Source: Photorhabdus namnaonensis
GTDB taxonomy: Bacteria; Pseudomonadota; Gammaproteobacteria; Enterobacterales; Enterobacteriaceae
Direction of reading: 5' to 3'
DNA length: 64,000 nt
NCBI RefSeq assembly: GCF_001684335.1
Contig: NZ_LOIC01000018.1
Location: 252,628 to 316,627 of the forward strand
The notes beneath the pieces are model-generated. The model worked only from the letters and a program-made list of their open reading frames with translations. It did not search any database and had not been told where the DNA came from. Shown piece after piece: positions 55,117 to 64,000 of this stretch; within the stretch, counting starts at the first letter, position 1; each line of letters opens with the position of its first letter. A program made the translations under genes and the position numbers.

Positions 55117-55148
55117 CAGCAAAAAATTGCCGGTTATTTCGGCATTTT
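55117..55148. terminator. Bidirectional terminator after the TerC gene
   Basis: TGCCG and CGGCA around a 7-base loop, flanked by a run of A on the left and of T on the right. Separates the TerC gene from the toxin-antitoxin operon. Confidence 0.65.
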
Positions 55149-55153
55149 TTGTT

Positions 55154-55178
55154 ATACTTAGCTAATCTAGCCAAGTAT
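55154..55178. promoter_or_regulatory. Operator/promoter of the toxin-antitoxin operon
   Basis: ATACTTAGCTA and TAGCCAAGTAT form an imperfect palindrome (10 of 11 pairs) around ATC. It overlaps a TATACT -10 box (55153-55158) and lies 13 bp before the antitoxin start, fitting autorepression by a Phd-type dimer. Confidence 0.6.
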
Positions 55179-55190
55179 GAGGGCTTTATT

Positions 55191-55424
55191 ATGACTATCC
55201 AAGCAAATATGCATGAAGCTAAAAGTAACTTAAGCCAACTAGCTGACAAAGCTGTCAGTGGTGAAGTTATCATCATAGCCAAAGCTGGCAAGCCTTATGT
55301 CCAGATTGTACCAATAACCCAACAAAATAGAGTTCCTGGAGGATTCGAAGATCTTATTACCATAGGAGAAGATTTTTTTGATGCAGATCGGGAAATTCAG
55401 TCCATGTTTGAAGGTGACAAGTGA
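55191..55424 (+). CDS. Phd/YefM-family antitoxin
   Basis: 77 residues from MTIQANMHEAKSNLSQLADK; GAGGG lies upstream. The Phd fold (VSGEVIIIAKAGKPYVQIVP) is followed by a flexible acidic C-terminus (EDFFDADREIQSMFEGDK) that should bind the toxin. A longer frame starting at 55068 crosses the terminator and operator and is rejected. Confidence 0.9.
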   Translation: MTIQANMHEAKSNLSQLADKAVSGEVIIIAKAGKPYVQIVPITQQNRVPGGFEDLITIGEDFFDADREIQSMFEGDK

Positions 55425-55807
55425 AACGTTTGTTGCTTGATACACATGTTTTTATCTGGTGGCTCACCAATAATTCAAAACTGGGGCCAATTACTCGGAA
55501 TATTTTGTCCAGAGGGGCAAACATTGTTTATGTTAGCGCGGTTACGCCTTGGGAAATATCTATTAAACGCTCCATCGGTAAACTGGACTTCAGAGCCGAC
55601 TTTGAAATTGCTATGGAGAAGAATAACTTCTTTCCACTACCTATATCCCATTCCCATGCTGAGTACGCAGGGGACTTACCACGCTATCATAGTGATCCTT
55701 TTGATAGGATGCTAATTGTTCAATCTCAGATGGAAGGACTGACACTGATTTCAGCCGATAGTATTTTCTCTCAATATGATATTCGGTTAATTGATGCTCG
55801 CATGTAA
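55421..55807 (+). CDS. PIN-domain toxin, VapC-like
   Basis: 128 residues, GTG start overlapping the antitoxin stop (GTGA). PIN acidic residues are visible in LLLDTHVFIWWL, SAVTPWEISIKRSIGKL, HSDPFDRMLIVQS and LISADSIFSQYD. Probably an RNase acting on tRNA or another RNA; the exact target is unknown. Both genes look intact. Confidence 0.9.
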   Translation: MKRLLLDTHVFIWWLTNNSKLGPITRNILSRGANIVYVSAVTPWEISIKRSIGKLDFRADFEIAMEKNNFFPLPISHSHAEYAGDLPRYHSDPFDRMLIVQSQMEGLTLISADSIFSQYDIRLIDARM

Positions 55808-55940
55808 AAATGACAAAGAGCATTCAGAAAAGCATATAAAGGTTACATCAATCAAAATAGCCGAATTTCAAGGGGATAGCTCCACAACTCAGTACGAGCT
55901 TATCTCACTATCCCCCAAGTATATTAAGGCTATGCGCTAT

Positions 55941-56864
55941 TTAGCGCTTCTTAGATGCCTGTAAATAGAGCATCTCCAGTGCAATAGTCGCACCTGCCAG
56001 AGCCGTAATTTCAGATTGATCATACGCTGGAGCGACTTCCACCACATCCATACCGACAATATTTAGCGGTTGCAAACCACGCAGTAATTTCAGTGCTCGA
56101 TCGGTTGTCAAACCACCAATGACGGGTGTCCCCGTACCCGGCGCAAAAGCCGGATCAAGACAATCGATATCGAAAGTCAGGTAAACCGGCATATCGCCAA
56201 CCGTCTCTTTTATCTGAGCAAGCAAATCATCCACACTACGATCATTAACCTGATCAGCATCCAGCACCGTAAAACCATTGTCCCGTCCATGTTCAGTACG
56301 AATACCAATTTGTACTGAACGATGCGGGTCGATCAACCCTTCATTTGGCGCATGATAGAACATGGTACCGTGATCAAACTGGCTACCGTTTGGATAGGTA
56401 TCAGCATGAGCATCAAAATGAACCAGAGCCATTTTGCCGAAATGTTTGGCGTGAGCGCGTAGCAAAGGCAAAGTAATAAAGTGATCGCCACCAAAAGAGA
56501 GCATACGCTTACCGGAAGCCAGCACTTTTTCAGCATGAGCCTGCAACTTATCACTCATCTCCTGAGCATCGCCGAAGTTAAAGACTAAATCACCACAATC
56601 CACAACGTTAAGACAATTGCGTAATTTAAAATCCCACGGCCAACGGCGGCTTTCCCATGCCAAATTCGTCGAAACCTGACGAATAGCCGCAGGCCCGTGG
56701 CGGCTACCTGCACGACCTGATGTTGCCATATCAAATGGCACCCCGGTAATTACCCACTCTGCATCGCTAGAATATGGCTGGAAATTCAACGGAAAGCGCA
56801 GGAAACCGAAGGCATTAGAAACCAAAGAATCATCTTGTTGGTTGCCCAAGGTACTTATTGTCAT
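55941..56864 (-). CDS. speB: Agmatinase
   Basis: Hydrolyses agmatine to putrescine and urea. 307 residues from [20 protein letters not shown]. The manganese motifs [16 protein letters not shown] and [15 protein letters not shown] are intact. The upstream TTG at 56877-56879 overlaps the ribosome binding site and is rejected. Downstream of speA on the same strand. Confidence 0.97.
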   Translation of the reverse strand: MTISTLGNQQDDSLVSNAFGFLRFPLNFQPYSSDAEWVITGVPFDMATSGRAGSRHGPAAIRQVSTNLAWESRRWPWDFKLRNCLNVVDCGDLVFNFGDAQEMSDKLQAHAEKVLASGKRMLSFGGDHFITLPLLRAHAKHFGKMALVHFDAHADTYPNGSQFDHGTMFYHAPNEGLIDPHRSVQIGIRTEHGRDNGFTVLDADQVNDRSVDDLLAQIKETVGDMPVYLTFDIDCLDPAFAPGTGTPVIGGLTTDRALKLLRGLQPLNIVGMDVVEVAPAYDQSEITALAGATIALEMLYLQASKKR

Positions 56865-57033
56865 GAGATATATCCTCAAAAGTTTCCTGACAGAACAAAG
56901 TTATTTAATACCAGAATACCCATGCCATGACGAAATGGGGTATTTCTGAGACAACCCCATTTTTCTGCATTCTGTATCTGGTTTATATAAATAACGTTAT
57001 CTGTATACAGGAGGCTTAATTAACACCAGAAGA

Positions 57034-58938
57034 TTATTCATCTTCCAGATATGTGTAGCCGTAAAGACCACTTTCAAATTCCAGTAAAAATTGCTCTTGC
57101 AAACCTGTATCCAAATCCGTGCCTTTTACTTGATCACGGAAACGGGCCATCAGTACGTTAGGGTCCAGTTTCACATATTGCAGCATATCAGCGACTGAAT
57201 CCCCCTCTTCACTTTGGTTATAGGTCACTTCGCCATTATCAAATACATAAACATCAATAGCCGCTGTATCGCCAAACAGGTTATGCATATTACCAAGAAT
57301 TTCCTGATACGCTCCCACCATAAAGAAACCAATCATTGGCGGACAATCAGGATCATAAGCGGGCATCGGCATTGTCGCCGCTACACCATCACCATCCACA
57401 TAATGATCAATAATACCATCGGAGTCACAGGTGATATCTAACAACACCGCACGGCGATCCAACGGCTTATCCAGCCCCTCAATGGGTAAAACAGGAAACA
57501 ACTGGTCGATACCCCATGCATCAGGCATAGACTGGAACAGTGAGAAATTCACATAGAATTTGTCTGCCATACGCTCTTGCAGCTCATCAATAATCGGCCG
57601 GTGAGCACGGTTGCTTGGATCAAGATCTTGCTGAATACGGCGACAGATATTTAGATATAACTCTTCCGCCCATGCTCGTTCCGTCAAATCCAGCATGCCA
57701 TGAGCATATTGTGTATGAACATCATGCAGATCGAGCTGCCCATCATGCAACGATTCACGTAAAGAGCGTCTATTTCCTTCCGAGTGCATCTCCTGCCACG
57801 TTTCCCACAAACTAGCGAGCGGACGGGAAGCATCCTCCGCTGGTGGCGTCGTCTGCGTAAATTCATTACGCTCAACCCCGATAACATTGGATACCAAGAC
57901 AGTATGATGAGCAGTCAGGGCACGACCGGATTCTGTGATAACTGTCGGATGGGGCAAACCATGCTCATCACAAGCATCACCAATACCCCAAATGACATTG
58001 TTGGCATATTCATTCAACCCATAGTTCACAGAACAATCAGATTGAGAACGGGTCCCTTCATAATCGACACCTAATCCACCACCAACATCAAAACATTGAA
58101 TATTTACCCCGAGTTTATGTAATTCGACATAAAAACGCGCTGATTCACGGACGCCTGTTGCAATATCACGGATATTCGCCAACTGCGAGCCAAGGTGAAA
58201 ATGCAACAATTGCAGACTATCAAGTCGATCCACTGCGCGTAAAGTCTCAACCAATTGCAATACCTGAGTCGCCGCCAGCCCAAACTTCGATTTTTCACCG
58301 CCGCTGGCCTGCCATTTGCCTGACCCCTGAGATGCCAAACGTGCACGGACTCCCAAGCGAGGGATCACATTCAATCGTTCAGCCTCCTCCAATACTTGGG
58401 CAATCTCAGACATTTTTTCGATCACCAAATAAACCTTGTGACCTAACTTTTCACCTATTAGCGCCAGACGAATATATTCACGATCTTTATATCCATTACA
58501 CACGATAACGGTACGAGTCATACCCGCATGCGCTAGCACCGCCATTAGCTCTGCTTTGGAGCCAGCCTCAAGCCCTAAAGGTTCGCCGGAACTGGCCAGT
58601 GATTCAATAACGCGGCGTTGTTGGTTAACTTTAATGGGATAAACTAAAAAGTAATCGCCTTTATAACCATATGACTCCCTAGCACGTTTAAATGCAGCGT
58701 TGATTGAACGCAAACGATGTTGCAGGATTTGAGGGAAACAAAATAGCGCCGGCAAGCGCAAATTCTTCTGCTCCTGCTGAACTCTTTTCACCAATTCCGC
58801 AAGATCAATCTTTGCCCCCGGCAAATCAGGATTTGGACACACACTAACATTGCCAAGATCATTGACGTAGTAGTAACTCCCTCCCCAATATGCAATATTG
58901 TAAGTCTGTTGCATTTTACGAGCGATATTATCATTCAT
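57034..58938 (-). CDS. speA: Biosynthetic arginine decarboxylase
   Basis: PLP enzyme making agmatine from arginine. 634 residues from [28 protein letters not shown] lies upstream. The PLP lysine region [35 protein letters not shown] and DITCDSDG are conserved. With speB it forms the arginine route to putrescine. Confidence 0.97.
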   Translation of the reverse strand: MNDNIARKMQQTYNIAYWGGSYYYVNDLGNVSVCPNPDLPGAKIDLAELVKRVQQEQKNLRLPALFCFPQILQHRLRSINAAFKRARESYGYKGDYFLVYPIKVNQQRRVIESLASSGEPLGLEAGSKAELMAVLAHAGMTRTVIVCNGYKDREYIRLALIGEKLGHKVYLVIEKMSEIAQVLEEAERLNVIPRLGVRARLASQGSGKWQASGGEKSKFGLAATQVLQLVETLRAVDRLDSLQLLHFHLGSQLANIRDIATGVRESARFYVELHKLGVNIQCFDVGGGLGVDYEGTRSQSDCSVNYGLNEYANNVIWGIGDACDEHGLPHPTVITESGRALTAHHTVLVSNVIGVERNEFTQTTPPAEDASRPLASLWETWQEMHSEGNRRSLRESLHDGQLDLHDVHTQYAHGMLDLTERAWAEELYLNICRRIQQDLDPSNRAHRPIIDELQERMADKFYVNFSLFQSMPDAWGIDQLFPVLPIEGLDKPLDRRAVLLDITCDSDGIIDHYVDGDGVAATMPMPAYDPDCPPMIGFFMVGAYQEILGNMHNLFGDTAAIDVYVFDNGEVTYNQSEEGDSVADMLQYVKLDPNVLMARFRDQVKGTDLDTGLQEQFLLEFESGLYGYTYLEDE

Positions 58939-59505
58939 GGCAGTCTCCTTAAGGGAGTTAGAGTTTTTCACCTTCGCCTGTAATTAATAAATAAACCCAA
59001 ACACTATACTCTCGCGTGTTGAGAAATATCAGGGAAAAGCATGCTCTCAAGTTGTAAATAAGCGTTTAGTTACTACTAAACAATGACAAAATTACCGAGT
59101 GACAATACGCCTGTCCGACATATCCGGCCTGTTTGCAGACAACAGATAACATCGAACTAAAGACATATTGAAAAGAAAGGAAAAAGACGCGGATACATCC
59201 GACGACAAGTGTGGCTGTTGGCCATTTGCAATCAGCAGATAATGGTTCATTACCCCATTCACCCCCACACATGACTCATATCTAAGGAGCCATTTCTCGA
59301 TTGAGAAACAGAAGCTGTTTAGCTTTCTGCGAGTCTGTAGCACAAATCATTCAACTACGGCCGCTGTTTATACTCGCAATTACATAAAATTGCAAAATGA
59401 AATTGACAGAAACTGACATATAAACCAAGAAATTATTATTCACCCGATGAAAATTACTCACTGAACTAAAAAAATCTAGCACATGGATAAGAATTACCCT
59501 AAAAT
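58939..59505. other. speA-metK intergenic region
   Basis: About 570 bp holding the divergent speA and metK promoters. Minus-strand frames of 60-80 codons at 59066-59343 lack ribosome binding sites and look accidental. Confidence 0.4.
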
Positions 59506-59529
59506 AGCCATCTAGATGTTAATCCATCC
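59506..59529 (+). promoter_or_regulatory. Possible MetJ met boxes upstream of metK
   Basis: Three adjacent 8-mers AGCCATCT, AGATGTTA, ATCCATCC match the met box AGACGTCT at 6, 5 and 4 positions. MetJ binds such tandem boxes and represses metK in enterobacteria. The match is modest. Confidence 0.4.
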
Positions 59530-59569
59530 ATTTCCAAACTGAAATTATACTTTAAGGTAACGTTATATA

Positions 59570-60742
59570 ATGACCACATACCTTTTCACTTCCGAATCTG
59601 TTTCCGAAGGGCATCCTGATAAAATTGCAGACCAAATATCTGATGCCGTTCTTGATGCTATCCTGGAACAAGATCCAAAAGCACGAGTTGCCTGCGAAAC
59701 CTATGTTAAAACCGGCATGGTCATGGTTGGTGGTGAAATTACCACCAGCGCTTGGGTTGATATTGAAGAAATTACGCGACAAACAGTTCGAGAGATTGGT
59801 TATGTTAATTCTGAAATGGGTTTTGATGCGAACTCATGTGCAGTATTAAGCGCCATTGGTAAACAGTCACCGGATATTAACCAAGGTGTTGACCGTGAAG
59901 ATCCCCTGCAACAAGGTGCTGGCGACCAAGGTCTAATGTTTGGTTATGCAACCAACGAAACTGACGTACTCATGCCCGCGCCTATCACCTATGCACACCG
60001 CCTGGTTCAACGTCAAGCCGAAGTTCGAAAAAATGGTGTACTGCCTTGGTTACGTCCCGATGCTAAAAGCCAAGTCACGTTCCAATACAATAACGACAAA
60101 ATTGTCGGCGTTGACGCGGTTGTACTTTCCACACAGCATGCTGAAAATATTAGCCAGAAAGATCTGCAAGAAGCTGTCATGGAAGAGATCATCAAGCCGG
60201 TTCTGCCTGCTGAATGGTTAAATCCAACAACCAAATATTTCATTAACCCAACCGGTCGTTTTGTCATTGGCGGCCCAATGGGTGACTGCGGTCTAACTGG
60301 CCGTAAAATTATCGTAGATACTTACGGTGGCATGGCGCGTCATGGTGGTGGAGCATTCTCTGGTAAAGATCCATCCAAAGTTGACCGTTCAGCGGCTTAT
60401 GCAGCACGCTATGTAGCAAAAAATATTGTTGCCGCTGGTCTGGCTGATCGTTGTGAAATTCAAGTTTCTTACGCTATCGGCGTTGCAGAACCCACGTCCA
60501 TCATGGTGGAAACATTCGGTACTGAAAAAGTTTCAACAGCAACTCTGACTCTACTGGTACGTGAATTCTTTGATCTACGTCCTTATGGTTTAATTCAGAT
60601 GCTGGATCTATTACACCCAATCTATCGTGATACTGCCGCTTATGGTCATTTTGGTCGTCCACAGTTCCCGTGGGAAGCTACTGATAAAGCAGAAGCATTG
60701 CGTGATGCTGCGGGTTTGAAGCTATCAGCGATGAATATGTAA
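59570..60742 (+). CDS. metK: S-adenosylmethionine synthetase
   Basis: 390 residues, six more than E. coli, with an extra KLSAMNM tail. ATP motif [31 protein letters not shown] and the P-loop [16 protein letters not shown] are intact. Makes SAM from methionine and ATP, also the precursor for spermidine synthesis downstream of SpeA/SpeB. Confidence 0.97.
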   Translation: MTTYLFTSESVSEGHPDKIADQISDAVLDAILEQDPKARVACETYVKTGMVMVGGEITTSAWVDIEEITRQTVREIGYVNSEMGFDANSCAVLSAIGKQSPDINQGVDREDPLQQGAGDQGLMFGYATNETDVLMPAPITYAHRLVQRQAEVRKNGVLPWLRPDAKSQVTFQYNNDKIVGVDAVVLSTQHAENISQKDLQEAVMEEIIKPVLPAEWLNPTTKYFINPTGRFVIGGPMGDCGLTGRKIIVDTYGGMARHGGGAFSGKDPSKVDRSAAYAARYVAKNIVAAGLADRCEIQVSYAIGVAEPTSIMVETFGTEKVSTATLTLLVREFFDLRPYGLIQMLDLLHPIYRDTAAYGHFGRPQFPWEATDKAEALRDAAGLKLSAMNM

Positions 60743-60748
60743 AAATAT

Positions 60749-60785
60749 AAAAGCCCGGTTTGGATAACTAAGCCAGGCTTTTTTA
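60749..60785 (+). terminator. metK terminator
   Basis: AAAAGCCCGG and CCAGGCTTTT pair (one mismatch) around a 16-base loop and are followed by further T residues. Confidence 0.8.
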
Positions 60786-60884
60786 ACATTAGCTGACGAC
60801 CGAAGAAACCCTAAAAATATTACTATCGGTTGTTCAAGGATTTCTAATAAAATCCACTAATCCTTACCTATTTATTTTCAATAC

Positions 60885-61409
60885 ATGAAATCAGCTAGCA
60901 TTCCAATTCCCTTACAACAAGCCGTTATCAATGCTTTGCGGCAAAAACTGCTACAGGCAAATTCATATCTCAACCGTGATTTCCCTGAACCTACAATAAA
61001 TTATCGCCAGCGAGGAACTACCGCAGGCAGCGCCTATATAGAAAATTGGGAAATCCGCCTTAATCCAGTGTTATTGATTGAAAACCAACAAGCTTTTATT
61101 GATGAAGTTGTGCCTCACGAATTAGCTCATCTATTGGTTTATCGCTACTTTGGGAAAGTGCCGCCACATGGGAAACAGTGGCGTTGGATGATGGAAGCAG
61201 TACTGAACGTTCCAGCTAACCGTACACACAAATTTAAAATCGATTCAGTACGTAGTCAAACTTTTACTTATTACTGTAGTTGCCAGCAACATGAACTCAC
61301 GCTAAGACGCCATAATAAAATTCTGCGAGGAGAAAGTCATTATATCTGTCAAAAATGCGGAGAAAAGCTTATTGTTAAATCAATAGATTCTCTCAACCCT
61401 AATTTATAA
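60885..61409 (+). CDS. sprT: SprT-family zinc metalloprotease-like protein
   Basis: 174 residues. The zinc motif HELAH occurs in [17 protein letters not shown], and a C-terminal zinc ribbon (YYCSC ... ICQKCGEK) follows. E. coli SprT also lies near metK. Its function in bacteria is poorly known. Confidence 0.93.
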   Translation: MKSASIPIPLQQAVINALRQKLLQANSYLNRDFPEPTINYRQRGTTAGSAYIENWEIRLNPVLLIENQQAFIDEVVPHELAHLLVYRYFGKVPPHGKQWRWMMEAVLNVPANRTHKFKIDSVRSQTFTYYCSCQQHELTLRRHNKILRGESHYICQKCGEKLIVKSIDSLNPNL

Positions 61410-61781
61410 AGATTTATAACAATAATATATGAACCAACATCCCAAATTCTCTTGACCATAACACGGTTACCCTTTTTCTCCGCACGCTTACGAATCAAGT
61501 AGAAATTAAATAGTCTGAGCTCAGTAAAATACATGACTCAGACCTTGATGAACTCATGATTTAAATTATCTAATTTTGGGGAATATAATGCACTGCATCG
61601 CCAATGTCCTAAGGGTGAACAACTCATTGCCACCGTTTTAAATTGTGATCCTTGCAAAATATAGCCAAGCAGATATTCTAAATGAATTAAAATAAACTTC
61701 TCGAAAAAAGTTAATGAGAAGATACTAAATACCTGAAACTTTTCTGCTGTCTTGAGGAAAGCTGCCGGTATGATAATAGGA
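61410..61781. other. Non-coding region between sprT and the repeated locus
   Basis: About 370 bp without a gene; I see no further copy of the 1685-bp repeat here. The junction with repeat-derived sequence is at about 61790. Confidence 0.4.
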
Positions 61782-61934
61782 TTAAAGCAGGGCTATTGCT
61801 GCTATTCCTGCTGATATCAGTAATAGGGATTCGATGCGTAAATTCAGTTGACCATATCCAATAATTAACAGTAAGAGCATTACTGCAATTGGCAGTATAG
61901 CGAGTCCCAGATTAAGTTTTTTCTTATCATCCAT
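61782..61934 (-). pseudogene. Truncated nhaC copy 1 (N-terminal 45 codons)
   Basis: MDDKKKLNLGLAILPIAVML and LLLISAGIAAI match the start of the full gene at 63603, then homology ends and a TAA closes the frame. Relative to the full copy a 16-bp stretch including the ribosome binding site is deleted upstream, so it is probably untranslated. Confidence 0.85.
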
Positions 61935-61961
61935 ATAAAACAATCACGGTATAAGGTCAAT

Positions 61962-62162
61962 TTATGATGTCTTGAAAACCAGTCTATTGCTGACTGGTAG
62001 TAGTGATTGCAGGACTTCTTTTTGGCATTGAAAATCGAAATCAGACACCCACATTGGCAGCAGGTCAGTCTTATTTAAGTGCAAGTGACGATTTAAAAAA
62101 TCCCACTTAACAGAGCTTGTATTGTAACGATCGATTATCCGGTTGAAATCAGGCAATTTCAC
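61962..62162 (-). pseudogene. Truncated PatB/MalY aminotransferase, copy 1
   Basis: GTG start overlapping the nhaC stop. VKLPDFNRIIDRYNTSSVKW and LLPMWVSDFDF are the N-terminus of cystathionine beta-lyase/PatB proteins (normally about 390 residues). After about 57 codons the frame enters nhaC upstream DNA (SNRLVFKTS) and stops. No PLP site remains. Confidence 0.85.
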
Positions 62163-63603
62163 TTTGAATTTCCTTTTTATTTAAGGAGTTTTCCGGAGTG
62201 ATTTTTGCGATACCGAAACCAGTAAAGCCATAAATGAGAGCAAAGAAGACGGCAGCATAGCACTGGATAGCCCAAGGTAGCAGTTCAAGCGTACTGACAC
62301 CCAATGTAGTCGCCATGTAAATACCGGCAGCAGTCCAAGGGATCAACGGCTCTATGACGGTACAGCCGTCTTCTATTGTTCGTGACAGATTTTTATTATC
62401 CAGTCCCATGCGACGATAAGCCCCTTTAAACAGCTCCGCCGGGATGAGGAGAGCCAACTTTCCGTTGCAGGTTGCGCCCGTTACCAGAATAGTTGTTACC
62501 AAGGTTGCAGCGATAAGTTGCCCGGTTGTGTGAACAACTTGTAGAAGCCAGTTAATGATGATGGTCAAAGCGCCAGTGAGTGCTAAAGCACCGGCGAACG
62601 CAAATGCACAGAACGCAAGCAGGATAGTACTCATCATTGATGACATACCACCCCGATTGAGCAGACAGGAGACATCGCTAACGACTCCAGTGATGTCATG
62701 TCCCTGATCAGAGAACATAGAAAGATTGAAACCATCTATCAACACATTAAGGCCCTGTTTAAGGGTGAGCCCTTGGAAACCTATGCCAAGTACAATAGCC
62801 AATGCACAGGCCGCAAGCATGACGGGTATCACCGGACGTTTTGTTATTGCTCCCCACAAAACCAGTATCGGTGGCAAAATCAACCATAAATTGAAGTGAT
62901 ACAGGCTTTCAAGAGATTGCACGATTTCTGAGACTTTTTCAGGTGTTGCCACGTTACCGGTTAAGCTTGTGTGACCAGCAATGAAATAAACAATAGCGGC
63001 CAAAACAAAACCGGGAATAGTGGTATACATCAAATGTTGAACATGACTGTAAAGATCAGTATCGGCAACGATGGCGGCAAAATTAGTTGAGTCAGATAAC
63101 GGTGAAATTTTATCGCCGAAATATGCGCCTGAAACAACCGCTCCGGCTGCCGCAGCCAAAGATACATCAAGACCAGCGGCGACTCCCATCAGAGCGACAC
63201 CAACTGTTCCCGCTGATCCCCATGACGTACCAGTACAAACCGAGATAACACTCGTAATAAAGAAAGCGGCAATCAGTATGTATTGAGGGCTAATCAGTTT
63301 TAACCCCCAATACATCATGTAAGGTATAGTTCCGCTGAACATCCAGGTCCCAATTAACCCGCCGACGCAAATCAGTATCATCATCACCGGCATCGCTTTA
63401 GCTAGCTTTGCCACAATAGCATCGATAATGTCATTCCAGCGATAGCCTTGCCAATACGCTAGGATAGCTGCTATTCCTGCTGATATCAGTAATAGGGATT
63501 CAATGCGTAAATTCAGTTGACCATATCCAATAATCAACAATAAGAGCATTGCTGCAATTGGCAGTATAGCGAGTCCCAGATTAAGTTTTTTCTTATCATC
63601 CAT
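62149..63603 (-). CDS. Na+/H+ antiporter, NhaC family
   Basis: 484 residues from MDDKKKLNLGLAILPIAAML (GGAG upstream). About eleven hydrophobic segments; NhaC-type motifs TGTSWGSAGTVGVALMGVAA, GAYFGDKISPLSDSTNFAA and PLIPWTAAGIYM are seen. Could exchange Na+ or an organic substrate such as malate/lactate; subfamilies are not separable by eye. The neighbouring patB fragment suggests an ancestral nhaC-patB operon, perhaps linked to sulfur amino acids. Middle unit of the tandem array and its only complete gene in view. Confidence 0.88.
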   Translation of the reverse strand: MDDKKKLNLGLAILPIAAMLLLLIIGYGQLNLRIESLLLISAGIAAILAYWQGYRWNDIIDAIVAKLAKAMPVMMILICVGGLIGTWMFSGTIPYMMYWGLKLISPQYILIAAFFITSVISVCTGTSWGSAGTVGVALMGVAAGLDVSLAAAAGAVVSGAYFGDKISPLSDSTNFAAIVADTDLYSHVQHLMYTTIPGFVLAAIVYFIAGHTSLTGNVATPEKVSEIVQSLESLYHFNLWLILPPILVLWGAITKRPVIPVMLAACALAIVLGIGFQGLTLKQGLNVLIDGFNLSMFSDQGHDITGVVSDVSCLLNRGGMSSMMSTILLAFCAFAFAGALALTGALTIIINWLLQVVHTTGQLIAATLVTTILVTGATCNGKLALLIPAELFKGAYRRMGLDNKNLSRTIEDGCTVIEPLIPWTAAGIYMATTLGVSTLELLPWAIQCYAAVFFALIYGFTGFGIAKITPENSLNKKEIQSEIA

Positions 63604-63646
63604 ATAAAAACTCCAATTTAAGAACCAATCACGGTATAAGGTCAAT

Positions 63647-63847
63647 TTATGACGTCTTGAAAACCAGTCTATTGCTGCCTGGTAGTAGTGATTGCAGGAC
63701 TTCTTTTGGGTATTGAAAATCGAAATCAGACACCCACATTGGAAGCAGATCAGCCTTATTTAAATGCAAGTGACGATTTAAAAAATCCCACTTAACAGAG
63801 CTCGTATTGTAACGTTCGATTATCTGGTTGAAATCAGGCAATTTCAC
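63647..63847 (-). pseudogene. Truncated PatB/MalY aminotransferase, copy 2
   Basis: Same length and ends as copy 1 (GTG at 63845-63847; LLPGSNRLVFKTS before the stop) with several residue changes (NQIIERY for NRIIDRY). The shared truncation point shows that the fragment was already part of the unit before it was repeated. Confidence 0.85.
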
Positions 63848-64000
63848 TTTGGATTTCCTTTTTATTTGAGGAGTTTTCCGGCGTGATTTTTGCGATACCG
63901 AAACCAGTAAAACCATAAATGAGAGCAAAGAAGACGGCAGCATAGCACTGGATAGCCCAAGGTAGCAGTTCAAGCGTACTGACACCCAATGTAGTCGCCA
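63834..64000 (-). CDS. nhaC copy 3, C-terminal part, cut by the window edge
   Basis: The sequence from 63834 to 64000 is nearly identical to 62149-62315, the 3' end of nhaC including its overlap with patB'. Only about 55 codons are visible; whether the gene is complete cannot be told. Confidence 0.8.
   Translation of the reverse strand, partial: ATTLGVSTLELLPWAIQCYAAVFFALIYGFTGFGIAKITPENSSNKKEIQSEIA

Larger units (their letters stand above)
61790..64000 (-). repeat. Tandem repeat of a 1685-bp nhaC-patB' unit
   Basis: The same order recurs: nhaC, then 67 codons starting as patB, then the nhaC upstream region again. The patB' start codons at 62160 and 63845 are 1685 bp apart. The leftmost unit is cut inside nhaC, the middle is complete, and the rightmost runs off the window. 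Copies differ by scattered substitutions, so the duplication is not fresh. Confidence 0.9.

Noticed and set aside
55068..55190. Long N-terminus of the antitoxin
   Set aside because: The stretch contains a terminator and the operator palindrome; MTIQANMHEA after GAGGG is the family start.
59066..59343. Minus-strand ORFs upstream of metK
   Set aside because: Two overlapping frames without ribosome binding sites or recognisable sequence.

Overview
The window is a chromosomal segment of a Gram-negative enterobacterium. The housekeeping genes (cra, ilvH, ilvI, leuO, leuABCD, sgrR, mutH, speA, speB, metK, sprT) are very close to their Escherichia coli counterparts, while the AT-rich spacers and the gene neighbourhoods suggest the Morganellaceae, most likely Photorhabdus or Xenorhabdus. 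The genus is an inference; no rRNA is present. E. coli keeps leuO next to ilvI and has setA between leuD and sgrS. Here about 40 kb of accessory DNA separates ilvI from leuO, setA is absent, and sgrR is followed by mutH, a TerC-type gene, speB, speA and metK, so the backbone is rearranged relative to E. coli.

Layout: 0.6-4.0 kb, cra and ilvIH (minus strand). 4.0-9.0 kb, a very AT-rich accessory block. It holds a minus-strand cluster of a 30-residue peptide gene, a perfect 14-bp hairpin, a nucleotidyltransferase with a PqqD-like C-terminal domain, a decayed gene, a diverged thymidylate-kinase-like gene and a small ORF made of 7-bp repeats. Next come a 47-codon ORF, structured spacers, two paralogous XRE regulators and a divergent Ner-type gene. 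9.0-41.1 kb, a complete-looking transposable (Mu-like) prophage with the split layout of the BcepMu group: late genes run leftward (lysis, terminase, portal, head, contractile P2-type tail, fibre) and early genes run rightward (gp16-like regulator, DUF3102, MuA-type transposase, MuB-type ATPase, Gp16, Mor). A Dam-type methylase and three unassigned genes lie in the middle. 41.16-41.32 kb, a scar made of an IS1-family end fused to a piece of ilvI.

41.4-51 kb: serine hydrolase, acyl-CoA synthetase, leuO, the leu attenuator with leader peptide, leuABCD. 51.1-55 kb: sgrS small RNA, sgrR, mutH (with DnaA boxes upstream) and a TerC-family gene. 55.1-55.8 kb: a Phd/PIN toxin-antitoxin pair. 55.9-61.4 kb: speB, speA, metK, sprT. 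61.8-64.0 kb: a tandem array, 1685-bp period, of an NhaC-type antiporter gene plus a truncated PatB/MalY gene, running off the right edge.

The best candidate for an undescribed system is the 5.0-7.2 kb cluster. Its organisation (tiny peptide gene with a strong ribosome binding site, hairpin, then an enzyme carrying a RiPP-recognition-like domain, then a kinase) is that expected of a peptide-modification pathway, with a nucleotidyltransferase as the possible tailoring enzyme. One intervening gene is visibly broken, so the copy here may be dead or only partly active.
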